Part shown: in pieces, positions 8,323 through 19,870 of the stretch
Numbering within the stretch: the stretch's first letter is position 1
How the letters are laid out: the number at the start of each line of letters is the position of its first letter
DNA from: Escherichia sp. ESNIH1
GTDB taxonomy: Bacteria > Pseudomonadota > Gammaproteobacteria > Enterobacterales > Enterobacteriaceae
Direction: 5' to 3'
DNA length: 64,000 nucleotides
Assembly (NCBI GenBank): GCA_002918705.1
Contig: PQKR01000006.1
Location: forward strand, 1 to 64,000
Position numbers and translations under genes: made by a program
Notes under the pieces: generated by a model
The model's input: only the letters and a program-made list of their open reading frames with translations
The model's database searches: none
Told to the model about the DNA's origin: nothing

Positions 8323-9615
8323 TTATCTCCGCCACGTCAGCCGTAGCCCCTCAGCGTTTTCCGCCAGCCCTGCCTGCGTCACAAACTGCCCCGCCGCCGC
8401 GATCGGCGTTTCGCTGTAAAAGAGGATGGGCGTGGTGTCCCGTAGCCAGGGGGCAACTCCCAGCTCCTGCCAGATTTTTTTCAGCTTGCGCCCGCCGTGA
8501 CGCCCGGCAATATGCAGCATCCCCGGCGCATGAAAGCGCACCGTTACCGGCTCATCTGGCTGCGGAGGGCGAATATCGCCCCCCGGCACCAGCGTCAATT
8601 CCCCCAGCCCGGCGGGCAGCGTCAACGGCACCGATGTCGCGGGCCAGGAGATAACGGTTTGCCGCTGGCCTGGTGTGCTTTTCACCCACCAGAGCTGCCC
8701 CTGAAAGCGGCGGATCTCATGGGATCCCAGCACCAGACGCGGGGATGCATCTTCCCGGGCGAGGATCGCCTCCTGCCAGATGCGGGTCAGCAGATCCCGC
8801 GACGGCATCGGCGCACCCTGCCCGCTCAGCCAGCGGCGGATAAGCGCCGCCCGGCGATTAGCGCTCATGGTCATCAAGGGCGCAACGGTTAATGCCCCCT
8901 CTATGCTGACCACGCTCGCCAGCTCGTCTGCCAGCAGCTCGTCCAGAAGCTGCTCCTGCTCGCCGCACAGCGCCGCGCTGCGCGCCGCTGCGTTGGCAAA
9001 GTGCGGCCAGCGCTGCTTCAGCAGGGGCAAAACCTCCAGGCGGATAAAGTTGCGATCGTAGCTGGCGTCCTGATTACTCTCATCTTCGATCCAGCTCAGC
9101 CGATGGGCACAGGCCCACTGCTCCAGCGCCTCGCGGGTTTCATTGAGCAGCGGACGCAGCAGCTGGGTGCCGTGAAAGGGCAGCTCGGCAGGCATCGCCG
9201 CCAGCCCCGCCGGACCGCTGCCGCGTTTCAGCGCCAGCAGCAACGTTTCGCACTGGTCATCCTGATGTTGAGCGGTCACCAGCGCCTCCCCGGGCAGCAG
9301 CGCCTCGGCAAAGGCCCGATAGCGCGCCTTGCGCGCCTGAGCTTCAATGCCCATCCCCTCCTCCGCCAGCGTCACGCGAATGACGCTCAGCGGCACATCC
9401 CACTGGCGGCATACCTGCTGGCAGTGAGTGACCCACGCATCGGCGTTTGGGCTTAGCCCATGATGAACGTGGATCGCCCGCAGAGAAACGTCAGGCTGTT
9501 GGATGCGCCACTGCACCAGCTGGTGCAGCAGCACGGTAGAGTCCAGCCCGCCGCTAAACGCCACCAGAAACCGACGGCGGGCGTGCAGGCTTTGCAAAAG
9601 CGTTGAAGGTGTCAT
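8323..9615 (-). CDS. tilS: tRNA(Ile)-lysidine synthetase
   Basis: TilS joins lysine to C34 of tRNA-Ile(CAU), changing it from methionine to isoleucine identity; it is essential. 430 residues. The PP-loop motif SGGLDS is at about residues 20-25, followed by the N-terminal ATPase domain. The C-terminal region beyond about residue 230 holds the two tRNA-binding subdomains. Start ATG overlaps the yaeR stop (ATGA), so it is coupled to yaeR. Confidence 0.96.
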   Translation of the reverse strand: MTPSTLLQSLHARRRFLVAFSGGLDSTVLLHQLVQWRIQQPDVSLRAIHVHHGLSPNADAWVTHCQQVCRQWDVPLSVIRVTLAEEGMGIEAQARKARYRAFAEALLPGEALVTAQHQDDQCETLLLALKRGSGPAGLAAMPAELPFHGTQLLRPLLNETREALEQWACAHRLSWIEDESNQDASYDRNFIRLEVLPLLKQRWPHFANAAARSAALCGEQEQLLDELLADELASVVSIEGALTVAPLMTMSANRRAALIRRWLSGQGAPMPSRDLLTRIWQEAILAREDASPRLVLGSHEIRRFQGQLWWVKSTPGQRQTVISWPATSVPLTLPAGLGELTLVPGGDIRPPQPDEPVTVRFHAPGMLHIAGRHGGRKLKKIWQELGVAPWLRDTTPILFYSETPIAAAGQFVTQAGLAENAEGLRLTWRR

Positions 9616-10004
9616 TCCTGCTGGTAGAGCTCCAGCGGCAGACCGTCGGGATCGCTAAAGAAGGTGAAGCGCTTGCCGGTGAAGGGGTCGATGCGCACCG
9701 GCTCACACTCTACGCCGTGCTGTTGCAGATGGGTTATCGCCCGCTCAACGTCGTCCACGCTGAAGGCCAGATGGCGCAGGCCGCAGGCCTCGGGGCGGCT
9801 GGGCCGCGCGGGCGGGAAAGGAAAGGAGAAAAGTTCAATCACGTACTCGCCGTTCAGCGCCAGGTCGCCCTTCCAGGAGTCCCGCTCTTCACGATAGGCC
9901 TCACTTTGCAGGGTAAAACCTAAAATATCGCAGTAAAACGCTTTGCTCTTTGCATAATCCGTCGCAATGATTGCGATGTGGTGAACCTTTTTTAAACCAA
10001 GCAT
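9612..10004 (-). CDS. yaeR: VOC/glyoxalase-family protein YaeR
   Basis: 130 residues from the ATG at 10002-10004, preceded by AAAGGAGGGG; this start matches E. coli YaeR (129 aa), whereas the 20-residue extension upstream does not. One beta-alpha-beta-beta-beta pair repeat fold of the vicinal oxygen chelate superfamily is implied, with putative metal ligands HH near residue 8 (VHHIAI), H of GLRHLAF and the C-terminal E of LPLELY. The substrate is unknown. It overlaps tilS by four bases and follows ldcC. Confidence 0.92.
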   Translation of the reverse strand: MLGLKKVHHIAIIATDYAKSKAFYCDILGFTLQSEAYREERDSWKGDLALNGEYVIELFSFPFPPARPSRPEACGLRHLAFSVDDVERAITHLQQHGVECEPVRIDPFTGKRFTFFSDPDGLPLELYQQE

Positions 10005-10060
10005 AACCCCTCCTTTTTTCATGCCAACGTTACGACGCTGCGCATCCCTGCGCAAGAGGG

Positions 10061-12199
10061 TCACGTCTGTTTTAAGACCCTTACCCGGTAAACGCCATCC
10101 TCATCGCGCTTCGCACCGTGGATATCCGTTTCAAAACCGGGATAGTGGCGGCCGATGGCGCAGAGCATCAAGAGGAAATCGAGCACCGCCCGGCTGCGCT
10201 CGGTGATCATCTCTCCAGGCATCAGCAGCGGGACGCCCGGCGGATACGGCAGGATCATGTTGGCGGAGACGCGTCCTACCAGCGCCTCCAGCTCTACGGT
10301 CTCCACTTCGCCTTTCACCTGGAGTTGCCATGCCTGGTGCGGGGTCATGATCATGTGCGGCAGCACGTCGAAGGCCTGGAGCATCAGGCGCGGCAGCTCA
10401 TGCTGGCAGATCAGCTTGTGGATCCCCTGGGCCAGATCCTGAATGCGCATGTTGCGGTAGAAATCGGGATCCTCGGCGTAGAGATCCGGCAGCATGTTCT
10501 TCACCCGCAGGTTGAGATCGTAGGCGCGCTTAAACTCCATCAGGCCGCGCAGCAGCCCCATCGCCCGGGTTTTATCGATGCCGATACTAAACAGGAACAG
10601 CAGGTTATAGGGGCCGGTTTTCTCTACTACCACGCCGCGCTCGTCGAGGAATTTCGCGACCAGCGCGGCGGGGATCCCCTCCTCCGCCATGTTGCCCTGC
10701 TCGTCCATGCCCGGCGTCAGGATCGTGACCTTGACCGGATCGAGGAACATATGGTCGGCATCCGCCTCGCGGAAGCCGTGCCACGCCTCGCCCGGCGCAA
10801 CCGGCCAGCAGTCGGCCTGGTCAATATCCTCCGGCTGCCAGATATCGAAGAACCAGCCCTCCGCCTCGTCTTTCAGCCGCTGCACCTCTTTACGGAAGTG
10901 AAGCGCACGCTCGACGGAGCGGTTGATCAGCCGCCGACCCGGATTGCCCCGCAGCATCGCCGCGGCCGTCTCGATAGAGGCCACCAGCGGATAGCTTGGC
11001 GAAGTGGTGGTATGCATCATGTAAGCTTCGTTAAAGGTCTCTTCGTCATATTCGCCCTTAACGTGGATCAGTGATGCCTGGGAGAAGGCGGCCAGCATTT
11101 TGTGCGTTGACTGGGTTTCAAAGAAGACCTTGCCCGGCACGCGGTCGCCGCTCATACCGCTCTTGCCCTCATAGATGGGGTGGAAGTTGGTGTAGGGCAC
11201 CCATGCCGAATCGAAGTGAATCGACGGCACGTCCAGGGTCTCCTTGATCCAGTTGGTATTGTAGAGCAGCCCGTCATAGGTGGAGTTGGTGATCACTGCG
11301 TGAACCGGCCAGCTGGCACCGTGCGTCGCCGCCACCTTCTCTGTAATGCTCTCATGGCTAAACTCGCGGCGGGGAATACCGCCTAAGATACCCAGCGCGT
11401 TGCGTCCGGGCTTGAGCCAGATCGGCACCACGTCACTCATCATCAGCAGGTGGGCCAGCGACTTGTGGCAGTTGCGATCGATAAGCAGCGTGCTGCCGTC
11501 AGGCGCGGCGTACATGCCAACAATCTTGTTGGAGGTCGAGGTGCCGTTGGTCACCATGTAGCTCTGCTCGGCACCAAAGGTACGGGCGATATACTCCTCG
11601 GCCTCCAGGTGTGGGCCGGTGTGATCGAGCAGGGATCCCAGCTCGGTCACGGAGATCGAGACGTCGGCCTTCAGGGTGTTGCCGCCGAAAAAGTCATAGA
11701 ACAGGCAGCCCACCGGGCTTTTCTGGTAGGCGGTACCGGCCATGTGTCCGGGGGTACAGAAGGTGTACTTGCCCTCTTTCACGTAGGTGAAAAGCGAGCG
11801 GGTAAAGGGCGGCGTAATGTGGTCCAGATACTCGTTGGTATACTGGCGGATACGCGTCGAGATGCTGTCGGCTACGCCCAGCGCATACTCAAAAAACCAC
11901 AGCGCCATACGCATTTCGTGGGCGCTGACGTCCATCGTTGAGTGGGTATTGATAAAGGCGTAGAGCGGCAGATACTCATTAAGCTGGTTAATATCACTGC
12001 ACAGATCCAGGCCGTGCTGGTCCCAGTCAAAGATGACGCCGCAGATACGCGGGTTGTGTTCGATGAGTTTTAACAGGTCGTTGCTGCTGGTGGGGTAGAT
12101 GAGCTGGAAACCCTGCTGCTCCAGCGCAAGGTGAAGCTCTTTGAGGGGCTCGTCTTTATAAAAAACGCCCTGCTGCCCCATGATGGCGATGATATTCAA
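10061..12199 (-). CDS. ldcC: Lysine decarboxylase, constitutive type
   Basis: PLP-dependent fold-type I decarboxylase that converts lysine to cadaverine and CO2 in the cytoplasm. 712 residues (713 in E. coli LdcC). Order: N-terminal wing/response-regulator-like domain (about 1-130), linker, PLP core with Schiff-base lysine in STHKMLAAF near residue 367, and C-terminal domain. The position between accA and yaeR matches ldcC, not the inducible cadA, which lies elsewhere with cadB/cadC; assignment to LdcC rather than LdcI rests on this context. A REP element separates it from accA. Confidence 0.93.
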   Translation of the reverse strand: MNIIAIMGQQGVFYKDEPLKELHLALEQQGFQLIYPTSSNDLLKLIEHNPRICGVIFDWDQHGLDLCSDINQLNEYLPLYAFINTHSTMDVSAHEMRMALWFFEYALGVADSISTRIRQYTNEYLDHITPPFTRSLFTYVKEGKYTFCTPGHMAGTAYQKSPVGCLFYDFFGGNTLKADVSISVTELGSLLDHTGPHLEAEEYIARTFGAEQSYMVTNGTSTSNKIVGMYAAPDGSTLLIDRNCHKSLAHLLMMSDVVPIWLKPGRNALGILGGIPRREFSHESITEKVAATHGASWPVHAVITNSTYDGLLYNTNWIKETLDVPSIHFDSAWVPYTNFHPIYEGKSGMSGDRVPGKVFFETQSTHKMLAAFSQASLIHVKGEYDEETFNEAYMMHTTTSPSYPLVASIETAAAMLRGNPGRRLINRSVERALHFRKEVQRLKDEAEGWFFDIWQPEDIDQADCWPVAPGEAWHGFREADADHMFLDPVKVTILTPGMDEQGNMAEEGIPAALVAKFLDERGVVVEKTGPYNLLFLFSIGIDKTRAMGLLRGLMEFKRAYDLNLRVKNMLPDLYAEDPDFYRNMRIQDLAQGIHKLICQHELPRLMLQAFDVLPHMIMTPHQAWQLQVKGEVETVELEALVGRVSANMILPYPPGVPLLMPGEMITERSRAVLDFLLMLCAIGRHYPGFETDIHGAKRDEDGVYRVRVLKQT

Positions 12200-12251
12200 T
12201 GCTTACCTCCGTGCGAATTCACAGGTAAGCATAGTTGAGGCGAAGAGGTTT

Positions 12252-12286
12252 TGTAGGCCGGGCAAGCGTGAGCACCGCCCGGCGTT
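12252..12286. repeat. REP element between accA and ldcC
   Basis: Palindromic unit with arms GCCGGGC (12257-12263) and GCCCGGC (12277-12283) and the TGTAGG edge typical of enterobacterial REP sequences. Confidence 0.85.
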
Positions 12287-12295
12287 TTACAGAAA

Positions 12296-13255
12296 TCAGG
12301 CGTAGCCGTAGCTCATCAGGCGCTGGTAACGACGGTCACGCAGCTCATCTTTGCTCAGCACGTCCAGATCGGCCAGATCTTCCAGCAGCTGCGCCTTCAG
12401 CGACGCGGCCATTGTCTCCGGGTTGCGGTGCGCGCCACCCAGCGGCTCTGGAATAATGGAGTCGATCAGCTTCAGCTCTTTCAGGCGCGGGGCGATGATG
12501 CCCATCGCTTCTGCAGCCAGCGGTGCTTTATCAGCGCTCTTCCACAGAATGGACGCACAGCCTTCCGGAGAGATCACCGAGTAGGTGCTGTACTGCAGCA
12601 TGTTGACTTTGTCGCCCACGCCGATAGCCAGCGCGCCGCCGGAGCCGCCTTCACCGATAACGGTGCAGATCACCGGCACGTTCAGACGCGACATCTCACG
12701 CAGGTTGCGGGCAATCGCTTCAGACTGGCCGCGCTCTTCCGCGCCCACGCCAGGGTAAGCACCCGGGGTGTCGATAAAGGTGATGATCGGCATGTTGAAA
12801 CGCTCGGCCATCTCCATCAGGCGCAGCGCTTTGCGATAGCCTTCCGGCGCCGGCATGCCAAAGTTACGGCGGATCTTCTCTTTTGTTTCACGCCCTTTCT
12901 GATGACCAATGATCATCACCGGACGCCCGTCCAGACGCGCGATACCGCCAACGATAGCTTTATCGTCAGCGAAGGCGCGGTCACCGGCCAGCTCGTCGAA
13001 CTCATCAAACGCCAGGCGGACATAATCCAGGGTGTACGGACGCTGTGGGTGACGCGCCAGTTGCGCCACCTGCCATGCGCCGAGATCGGCAAAGATTTTG
13101 CGCGTCAGCTCTACGCTTTTTTCGCGCAGACGATGCACCTCTTCGTCGATGTTAATATCCAGTTTTTCATCCTGGCGGCTCACGGCCGTCAGGGAATCGA
13201 TTTTCGCTTCCAGCTCGGCGATCGGCTGTTCGAAATCAAGGAAATTCAGACTCAT
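12296..13255 (-). CDS. accA: Acetyl-CoA carboxylase carboxyltransferase, alpha subunit
   Basis: With AccD forms the carboxyltransferase half of acetyl-CoA carboxylase, producing malonyl-CoA for fatty-acid synthesis. 319 residues, as in E. coli. The N-terminal helical part precedes a crotonase-fold core with the [12 protein letters not shown] oxyanion-hole segment near residue 200. Starts 12 bases after dnaE, the last gene of the bamA-lpx-dnaE series. Confidence 0.96.
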   Translation of the reverse strand: MSLNFLDFEQPIAELEAKIDSLTAVSRQDEKLDINIDEEVHRLREKSVELTRKIFADLGAWQVAQLARHPQRPYTLDYVRLAFDEFDELAGDRAFADDKAIVGGIARLDGRPVMIIGHQKGRETKEKIRRNFGMPAPEGYRKALRLMEMAERFNMPIITFIDTPGAYPGVGAEERGQSEAIARNLREMSRLNVPVICTVIGEGGSGGALAIGVGDKVNMLQYSTYSVISPEGCASILWKSADKAPLAAEAMGIIAPRLKELKLIDSIIPEPLGGAHRNPETMAASLKAQLLEDLADLDVLSKDELRDRRYQRLMSYGYA

Positions 13256-13267
13256 AGTATTCCTGTA

Positions 13268-16200
13268 TTAGTCAAACTCCAGTTCCACCTGCTCCGGGCC
13301 AACCAGGCCACGCAGATCGTTAAGTAAACGATCGCTCGGAGAGACACGCCACGTTGCACCAAAGCGCAACCGGGCGCGCGCATCCGCTCTCTGATAGTAG
13401 AGATGCACTGGAATAGTTCCCGAACGGTGGGGTTCCAGAGACTGACGGAGTCGGTTTAAAAGCTGGTCATCAATTTGCCTGTCCGTCAGCGAGATAGCAA
13501 GCCCGCGAGCATATTTTTCCCGGGCTTCGTCAATGTCCATCACTTCGCGGGCGGTCATTTTAAGCCCCCCGCTGAAGTCATCAAAGCTGACCTGTCCGCT
13601 GACGATGAGTATGCGGTCTTTTTCCAGCAATTGCTGGTATTTATCCAGCGCGTCGGTGAATAACATCACCTCCAGACGGCCGGAACGGTCATCCAGCGTA
13701 CAGATACCGATACGATTGCCGCGCTTGGTGACCATAACCCGCGCCGCAATAACGAGCCCCGCAGCGGTGGTGATCTTACCACGCTCTGTCGGGTGCATGT
13801 CTTTGAGCCGAAGCCCGCCGACATAGCGCTCAATCTCTTTTAAATACTGGGTAATCGGGTGACCCGTCAGGTAGAGCCCCAACGTCTCACGTTCCCCGTC
13901 CAGCACCACCTGCTCCGGCCAGCGCTGGCAGTTGGCGTAGGACTGCTCAATCTGCGCCGGCTCCTCCGCCAGCACGCCGAACATATCCGCCTGACCAATT
14001 GCCTCTGCCTTAGCATGCTGATCGGCGGCTTTTAGCGCATCGTTCAGCGAGTTCATTAGCGCGGCGCGGTGCGGCCCAAGGCGGTCAAACGCCCCGGACA
14101 TAATCAGCTTCTCCAGCACCCGACGGTTAAGCTTTTTGGTGTCGGTGCGGGCGCAAAGGTCGAACAGCTCGCGGAAGTAGCCGTCTTTATTCCGGGCCTC
14201 CAGAATGGCTTCAATCGGACCTTCACCTACGCCCTTGATGGCACCGATCCCGTAGACAATTTCGCCGTCGTCGTTAACGTGAAAATGGTACAGCCCGGAG
14301 TTAATATCCGGCGGCAGGATCTTTAACCCCATCCGCCAGCACTCATCCACCAGCCCGACCACCTTCTCGGTGTTATCCATATCCGCCGTCATCACCGCCG
14401 CCATAAACTCAGCGGGATAGTGGGCCTTTAGCCACAGCGTCTGATACGACACCAAAGCATAGGCGGCGGAGTGCGATTTGTTAAATCCGTAGCCGGCGAA
14501 TTTCTCCACCAGATCGAAGATTTTCATCGCCAGCTCGCCGTCGACGCCGTTCTTTTTCGCCCCGTCTTCAAAGACCGAGCGCTGCTTGGCCATCTCTTCC
14601 GGCTTCTTCTTACCCATTGCGCGACGCAGCATGTCCGCGCCGCCCAGCGTATAGCCGGAGAGCTCCTGGGCAATCTGCATCACCTGCTCCTGATAGAGGA
14701 TGATGCCGTAGGTCGGCTCCAGCACCGGCTTCAGGCTCTCGTGCTGCCACTGCACGTCCGGATAGGAGATCTCTTCCCGACCGTGCTTACGGTCGATAAA
14801 GTTGTCCACCATCCCCGACTGCAACGGACCGGGACGGAACAGGGCCACCAGCGCGATCATATCTTCGAAGCAGTCAGGCTGCAGGCGTTTAATCAGATCC
14901 TTCATGCCGCGGGATTCAAGCTGGAAGACCGCGGTGGTTTCCGAGCGCTGCAGCATATCAAAACTTTTCTTGTCGTCGAGGGGAATCGCAGCGATATCAA
15001 TCGGCTCCAGCCCCTGCTTCGCCCGGCGCGGGTTGATCATCTTCAGCGCCCAGTCGATGATCGTCAGCGTACGCAGGCCGAGGAAGTCGAACTTCACCAG
15101 CCCCGCATACTCGACGTCGTTCTTATCAAACTGGGTCACCGGATGCTGTCCGGCTTCGTCACAGTAGAGCGGTGCAAAATCGGTAATTTTGGTCGGCGCG
15201 ATCACTACCCCACCGGCGTGCTTACCGGCGTTACGCGTCACCCCTTCCAGCTTGCGCGCCATGTCGATGAGGGCTCTGACCTCTTCATCGGCCTCGTAGA
15301 TCTCCGGCAGCTGCGGCTCGGCCTCAAAGGCTTTCGCCAGGGTCATGCCCGGATCCGGCGGCACCAGCTTGGAGATGCGGTCCACAAAGCCGTAGGGGTG
15401 ACCCAGCACGCGACCCACGTCGCGGATCACTGCTTTCGCCGCCATCGTACCGAAGGTGATGATCTGTGATACCGCCTCGCGCCCGTACATCTCCGCCACG
15501 TGGTCGATAACCTGGTCGCGTTTCTCCATGCAGAAGTCAACGTCGAAGTCAGGCATCGAAACACGCTCCGGGTTCAGGAAGCGTTCGAACAGCAGGTCAA
15601 ACTCCAGCGGATCGAGGTCGGTGATCTTCAGCGCATAGGCCACCAGCGAGCCGGCGCCGGAACCACGGCCCGGCCCTACCGGGACACCGTTATCCTTCGA
15701 CCACTGGATAAACTCCATAACGATCAGGAAGTAGCCCGGGAAGCCCATCTGGTTGATCACTTTCAGCTCAACGTCGAGGCGCTCGTCATACTCCGGGCGC
15801 TTCTCGGCGCGCACCGCCGGATCCGGGAAGAGGAACTCCAGACGCTCCTCCAGCCCCTCCTTCGATTTCATAATCAGGAAATCTTCGGTGGTCATCTCGC
15901 CGGTGGGGAACTGCGGCAGGAAGTATTCACCGAGACGCACGGTGACGTTGCAGCGTTTGGCGATCTCGACGCTGTTCTCCAGCGCTTCCGGGATGTCGGA
16001 GAAGAGCTCGCACATCTCCTCTTCGCTGCGCATATACTGCTGCGGCGAATAGAGGCGCGGACGCTTGGGATCGTCGAGGGTAAAGCCGTCGTGAATAGCC
16101 ACGCGAATTTCGTGGGCGTCAAAATCACCGCTGTCGATAAAACGGACGTCGTTGGTCGCCACGACCGGCAGACCACGCTCCTGGGCCAGCTCAACCGCCG

Positions 16201-16750
16201 CGTGCAGGTAGCTCTCTTCGTCAGGACGACCGGTACGGATCAGCTCCAGATAGAAGCGATCCGGGAAGTGGGTTTCATAGAAGCTCACGCACTGATCCAC
16301 CAGCGCCGCGTTGCCGCGCAGCAGGCTTTTACCCACGTCGCCCATGCGTCCGCCGGAGAGCAGGATCAGCCCTTCGCCCAGCTCTGCCAGCCACTCCCGG
16401 TCAATCCACGGCCCCAGCGCGCCGTAGCCCCGCTGGTAGGCGCGGGAGATGAGCAGCGTCAGGTTCTGGTAGCCGGTGTTGTTGGCGGCGAGCACCGTAA
16501 TTTGGGTAAACTCGTCGCCCATGATATCGCTCTGGACGTGAAAATCCGCCCCGACGATTGGCTTAATCCCTGCCCCGTGGCCCGTTCCGTAGAACTTAAC
16601 CAGACCGCAGAGGTTGGTAAAATCGGTGATCGCCAGCGCAGGCTGACCCAACGCGGCCGCCTTTTTTACCAGCGGTCCGGTCTTAGCCAGCCCATCGATC
16701 ATGGAGTAGTCGCTGTGCACCCGCAGGTGGACAAAACGTGGTTCAGCCAT
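13268..16750 (-). CDS. dnaE: DNA polymerase III alpha subunit
   Basis: Replicative polymerase catalytic subunit, 1160 residues, identical in length to E. coli. N-terminal PHP domain (about 1-280, [13 protein letters not shown] at the start), palm with catalytic aspartates in PDFDVDF near residues 399-405 and a further Asp near 555, fingers, then tandem HhH, OB fold and C-terminal tau-binding domain. The internal beta-clamp motif QADMF is visible near residue 920. It lies between rnhB and accA. Confidence 0.98.
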   Translation of the reverse strand: MAEPRFVHLRVHSDYSMIDGLAKTGPLVKKAAALGQPALAITDFTNLCGLVKFYGTGHGAGIKPIVGADFHVQSDIMGDEFTQITVLAANNTGYQNLTLLISRAYQRGYGALGPWIDREWLAELGEGLILLSGGRMGDVGKSLLRGNAALVDQCVSFYETHFPDRFYLELIRTGRPDEESYLHAAVELAQERGLPVVATNDVRFIDSGDFDAHEIRVAIHDGFTLDDPKRPRLYSPQQYMRSEEEMCELFSDIPEALENSVEIAKRCNVTVRLGEYFLPQFPTGEMTTEDFLIMKSKEGLEERLEFLFPDPAVRAEKRPEYDERLDVELKVINQMGFPGYFLIVMEFIQWSKDNGVPVGPGRGSGAGSLVAYALKITDLDPLEFDLLFERFLNPERVSMPDFDVDFCMEKRDQVIDHVAEMYGREAVSQIITFGTMAAKAVIRDVGRVLGHPYGFVDRISKLVPPDPGMTLAKAFEAEPQLPEIYEADEEVRALIDMARKLEGVTRNAGKHAGGVVIAPTKITDFAPLYCDEAGQHPVTQFDKNDVEYAGLVKFDFLGLRTLTIIDWALKMINPRRAKQGLEPIDIAAIPLDDKKSFDMLQRSETTAVFQLESRGMKDLIKRLQPDCFEDMIALVALFRPGPLQSGMVDNFIDRKHGREEISYPDVQWQHESLKPVLEPTYGIILYQEQVMQIAQELSGYTLGGADMLRRAMGKKKPEEMAKQRSVFEDGAKKNGVDGELAMKIFDLVEKFAGYGFNKSHSAAYALVSYQTLWLKAHYPAEFMAAVMTADMDNTEKVVGLVDECWRMGLKILPPDINSGLYHFHVNDDGEIVYGIGAIKGVGEGPIEAILEARNKDGYFRELFDLCARTDTKKLNRRVLEKLIMSGAFDRLGPHRAALMNSLNDALKAADQHAKAEAIGQADMFGVLAEEPAQIEQSYANCQRWPEQVVLDGERETLGLYLTGHPITQYLKEIERYVGGLRLKDMHPTERGKITTAAGLVIAARVMVTKRGNRIGICTLDDRSGRLEVMLFTDALDKYQQLLEKDRILIVSGQVSFDDFSGGLKMTAREVMDIDEAREKYARGLAISLTDRQIDDQLLNRLRQSLEPHRSGTIPVHLYYQRADARARLRFGATWRVSPSDRLLNDLRGLVGPEQVELEFD

Positions 16751-16782
16751 CTTAATCCAGTTTACTTAGTTTGCTGCAGCAA

Positions 16783-17379
16783 TCAGGAGACCAGCCCCAG
16801 CGCGCGTTTTACTGGCGCAAAGCTACGCCGGTGATGCTCTGTCGCGCCGTGCTCCGCCAGTCTCTCCAGGTGGAAAGCGGTCGGATACCCTTTATGCTGC
16901 GCAAAGCCATATTGAGGGAACGTCAGGTCAAGCGCGGCCATTTCGGCATCGCGCGTGACTTTGGCAATAATGGAGGCGGCGCTAATTTCCGCCACCCGGC
17001 TATCGCCTTTCACCACCGCCATCGATGGCATAGGCAGAGCCGGACAGCGGTTACCGTCGATCAGCACGTATTCGGGAACAACGGATAGCCCGGCCACGGC
17101 GCGCTGCATCGCCAGCATGGTCGCGTGCAGAATGTTCAGCTCGTCAATTTCATGCGGCTCGGCGCGGCCCAGACTCCAGCATAGCGCCTTTTCCTGAATC
17201 TCAGCAAACAGCGCCAGACGCCGTTTTTCACTCAGTTTTTTGGAGTCGTTGAGGCCGATGATGGGCCGGGCGGGGTCGAGGATCACCGCCGCCGTAACGA
17301 CCGCGCCGACCAGCGGGCCACGGCCCACCTCATCCACACCCGCCACAAGGTGGTGGTGTGGATAAATAAATTCATTCAT
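16783..17379 (-). CDS. rnhB: Ribonuclease HII
   Basis: Removes single ribonucleotides and RNA primers from DNA. 198 residues. The [12 protein letters not shown] motif near the start contains the catalytic Asp-Glu pair; the other carboxylates follow near residues 107 and 125. The start overlaps the lpxB stop by four bases (ATGA). Confidence 0.96.
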   Translation of the reverse strand: MNEFIYPHHHLVAGVDEVGRGPLVGAVVTAAVILDPARPIIGLNDSKKLSEKRRLALFAEIQEKALCWSLGRAEPHEIDELNILHATMLAMQRAVAGLSVVPEYVLIDGNRCPALPMPSMAVVKGDSRVAEISAASIIAKVTRDAEMAALDLTFPQYGFAQHKGYPTAFHLERLAEHGATEHHRRSFAPVKRALGLVS

Positions 17380-18524
17380 TTTGCTAGCTCCAGCACAGCA
17401 TCCGCCGCCTGTTCATCTGCATTGCAGCGGATCTGCTGATGCAGCTCACGGAAGGTGTCATGCATGGCATGGCTGGTGTTGCCCCGGGCCAGCAGCGGCA
17501 GCAGCGCATCGGCCAGCAGCTGCGGCTGGCACTCGTCCTGCAGCAGCTCTTTCACCAGCTCGCGCCCGGCGAGCAGGTTAGGCAGCGAGACGTAGTCGGT
17601 CTTCACCAGCCTTTTTGCCAGCCAGAAGGTGAACGGTTTCATGCGATAGCCAACCACCATCGGGCATTTTGCCAGCATGCACTCCAGCGCGGCGGTGCCG
17701 GAGGCCAGCAGTGCGGCGTCGCTGGCCTCCATCGCCTCGCGGCCTTTGCCGTCCAGCAGATGCACCACCAGATCCGGTGCAACCTCGACTTTAATACGCT
17801 CAAACTGCTCCCGACGCTTCGCATTGACCAGCGGCACCACTACCTCTAAATCGGGGTAGCGCTGGCGCAGGATCTGCGCGGTGCGCAGGAAGTCAGCGCT
17901 GAGCATCTCCACTTCTGCGCCGCGGCTGCCGGGCAGCAGCGCCAGACAGTGGGCGTCGTGCGAGAGCCCGAGGGCGTCGCGCGCGGCATTTTTATCGGGA
18001 TCCAGCGGCATGGCGTCCGCCATCGTATGGCCGATAAAACGGCACGGCACGTTAAAGCGGTCATAAAACGCTTTTTCGAAAGGCAGAAAGGCCAGCACCA
18101 GATCGGTGGATCTGCCTATTTTGAAAACGCGTTTCTGTCGCCAGGCCCAGACGGAGGGGCTGACGTAGTGAATCGTTTTAATACCCTGCTGTTTGAGGTT
18201 ACCCTCGAGGGTAATATTGAAATCCGGGGCGTCAATGCCGACAAAGACGTCCGGCTTAAGGGCGGTAAAGCGGCGCGTCAGATCGGCGCGGATATGCAGC
18301 AAGCGGCGCAGACGGCCCAGCACCTCAACGATGCCCATCACCGCCAGCTCTTCCATCTCATACCAGGCCTCGCAGCCCTCGGCCTGCATCAGCGGGCCAG
18401 CTACGCCGACAAAGCGGGCGTTAGGCACGCGCTGCTTGAGCGCACGGATAAGACCGGCACCAAGAATATCGCCGGAGGTTTCTCCGGCGACCAGGGCAAT
18501 CGTAAGCGGACGATCGTCAACCAT
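17376..18524 (-). CDS. lpxB: Lipid-A-disaccharide synthase
   Basis: GT-B (family GT19) glycosyltransferase that joins UDP-diacylglucosamine and lipid X to the beta-1,6 disaccharide on the inner face of the inner membrane. 382 residues. [12 protein letters not shown] near residue 15 is the conserved N-terminal loop. The start shares a base with the lpxA stop (TAATG), and the end overlaps rnhB, so translation of the three is tightly linked. Confidence 0.97.
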   Translation of the reverse strand: MVDDRPLTIALVAGETSGDILGAGLIRALKQRVPNARFVGVAGPLMQAEGCEAWYEMEELAVMGIVEVLGRLRRLLHIRADLTRRFTALKPDVFVGIDAPDFNITLEGNLKQQGIKTIHYVSPSVWAWRQKRVFKIGRSTDLVLAFLPFEKAFYDRFNVPCRFIGHTMADAMPLDPDKNAARDALGLSHDAHCLALLPGSRGAEVEMLSADFLRTAQILRQRYPDLEVVVPLVNAKRREQFERIKVEVAPDLVVHLLDGKGREAMEASDAALLASGTAALECMLAKCPMVVGYRMKPFTFWLAKRLVKTDYVSLPNLLAGRELVKELLQDECQPQLLADALLPLLARGNTSHAMHDTFRELHQQIRCNADEQAADAVLELAK

Positions 18525-19312
18525 TAACGGATCAGGCCCCGCGTCGAGCGCTCAAAGAACTCGGTAAACGCGCGCACTTCCGGGTGCGCTTCCGCCAGCT
18601 CAGCGATCTCAGGCTTCGCCTCTTCCAGCGTCTTACCGCTGCGGTAGAGCAGCTTGTAGGCGTTGCGAATGGCGATCAGCGCCTCTCGGCTGAAGCCGCG
18701 ACGTTTCAGCCCTTCGATATTCACCCCGAACGGCGTGGCGTGGTTGCCCTGGGCAATCACGTACGGCGGCACATCCTGGGCAACGCCAGAGCAGCCGCCC
18801 ACCATCACGTGCGCACCGATAATGCAGAACTGGTGCACCGCCGTCATGCCACCGATGATGGCATGATCGTCGACCGAAACGTGGCCCGCTAACGTCGCAT
18901 TGTTAGCGAGGATACAGTTGTTCCCTACCGTACAATCATGCGCAACGTGTGCATTGATCATCAGCAGGTTACCGCTGCCCACCTTCGTCAAACCACCGCC
19001 CTGCTCGGTACCACGGTGAATGGTTACGCTTTCGCGAATGCGGTTACGATCGCCAATTTCCACCCGGGTCGGTTCGCCAGCATATTTAAGATCCTGGTTC
19101 ACTTCACCGATGGAGGCGAACTGATAGATCTCGTTGTCGCGGCCAATTTTAGTGTGGCCGTTAACGACAACGTGAGACTTCAGTACGGTACCCTCACCAA
19201 TTTCAACATGGGGTCCAACAATACAGAACGGGCCAATGTGGGCGTTAGCGCCAATAACGGCACCCGCTTCCACGATGGCGGTAGGATGAACAAAGGCAGT
19301 TTTATCAATCAC
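18524..19312 (-). CDS. lpxA: UDP-N-acetylglucosamine O-acyltransferase
   Basis: First enzyme of lipid A synthesis, transferring 3-hydroxymyristate from ACP to the 3-OH of UDP-GlcNAc. 262 residues. The first about 185 residues are hexapeptide repeats of a left-handed beta-helix; His near 125 in the [11 protein letters not shown] segment is the catalytic base. The C-terminal domain is helical. Three bases separate it from fabZ. Confidence 0.97.
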   Translation of the reverse strand: MIDKTAFVHPTAIVEAGAVIGANAHIGPFCIVGPHVEIGEGTVLKSHVVVNGHTKIGRDNEIYQFASIGEVNQDLKYAGEPTRVEIGDRNRIRESVTIHRGTEQGGGLTKVGSGNLLMINAHVAHDCTVGNNCILANNATLAGHVSVDDHAIIGGMTAVHQFCIIGAHVMVGGCSGVAQDVPPYVIAQGNHATPFGVNIEGLKRRGFSREALIAIRNAYKLLYRSGKTLEEAKPEIAELAEAHPEVRAFTEFFERSTRGLIR

Positions 19313-19315
19313 GTA

Positions 19316-19771
19316 TCAGGCCTCCCGGCTACGTGCACACATCATAGTAGCTTCACAAACAACTTTACCGTCGACCGTTGCCACGCCTTTAAAGCGGGTC
19401 AGACCACGGCGCGTTTTCTCAAACGTGACTTCCATGATCATCTGATCGCCTGGCACTACCGGACGTTTGAAGCGGGCTTCATCGATACCGGCAAAGTAGT
19501 ACAGCTCGCCAGGCTCCAGTTTCCCTACGCTTTTAAATGCCAGAATGCCGGTGGCCTGGGCCATCGCTTCCAGAATCAAGACGCCCGGGAAAATGGGTTT
19601 ACCAGGGAAATGGCCCTGGAAAAATGGCTCATTAACCGAAACATTTTTTACTGCGCGCAGAAAACGACCTTCTTCGAAATCCAGCACGCGATCAACCAGC
19701 AGAAACGGGTAGCGGTGCGGCAGAAGCTCTAAAATCTCTTCAATGTGCAGAGTATGAGTGTCAGTAGTCAA
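19316..19771 (-). CDS. fabZ: 3-hydroxyacyl-ACP dehydratase FabZ
   Basis: Hot-dog fold dehydratase of the fatty-acid elongation cycle, 151 residues. Catalytic His in [14 protein letters not shown] near residue 54 and Glu in LILEAMAQ near 68 are present. Genetic balance between FabZ and LpxA/LpxC for 3-hydroxyacyl-ACP makes its location beside lpxA meaningful. Confidence 0.97.
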   Translation of the reverse strand: MTTDTHTLHIEEILELLPHRYPFLLVDRVLDFEEGRFLRAVKNVSVNEPFFQGHFPGKPIFPGVLILEAMAQATGILAFKSVGKLEPGELYYFAGIDEARFKRPVVPGDQMIMEVTFEKTRRGLTRFKGVATVDGKVVCEATMMCARSREA

Positions 19772-19870
19772 AATACTCTTCCTGTCAAAAAATACTGAAT
19801 GGCAATAATAACACGGCCCGCGACAATCTAATGCCGTCAGGCCGAGAAGTTTGGGCGTAAAACGGATGAA

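Noticed and set aside
10118-11074. A 318-codon open frame opposite ldcC
   Set aside because: Antisense to the conserved C-terminal half of lysine decarboxylase with no family resemblance.
15500-16834. A 444-codon open frame opposite dnaE
   Set aside because: Antisense shadow of the DnaE PHP region; composition and lack of ribosome site argue against coding.
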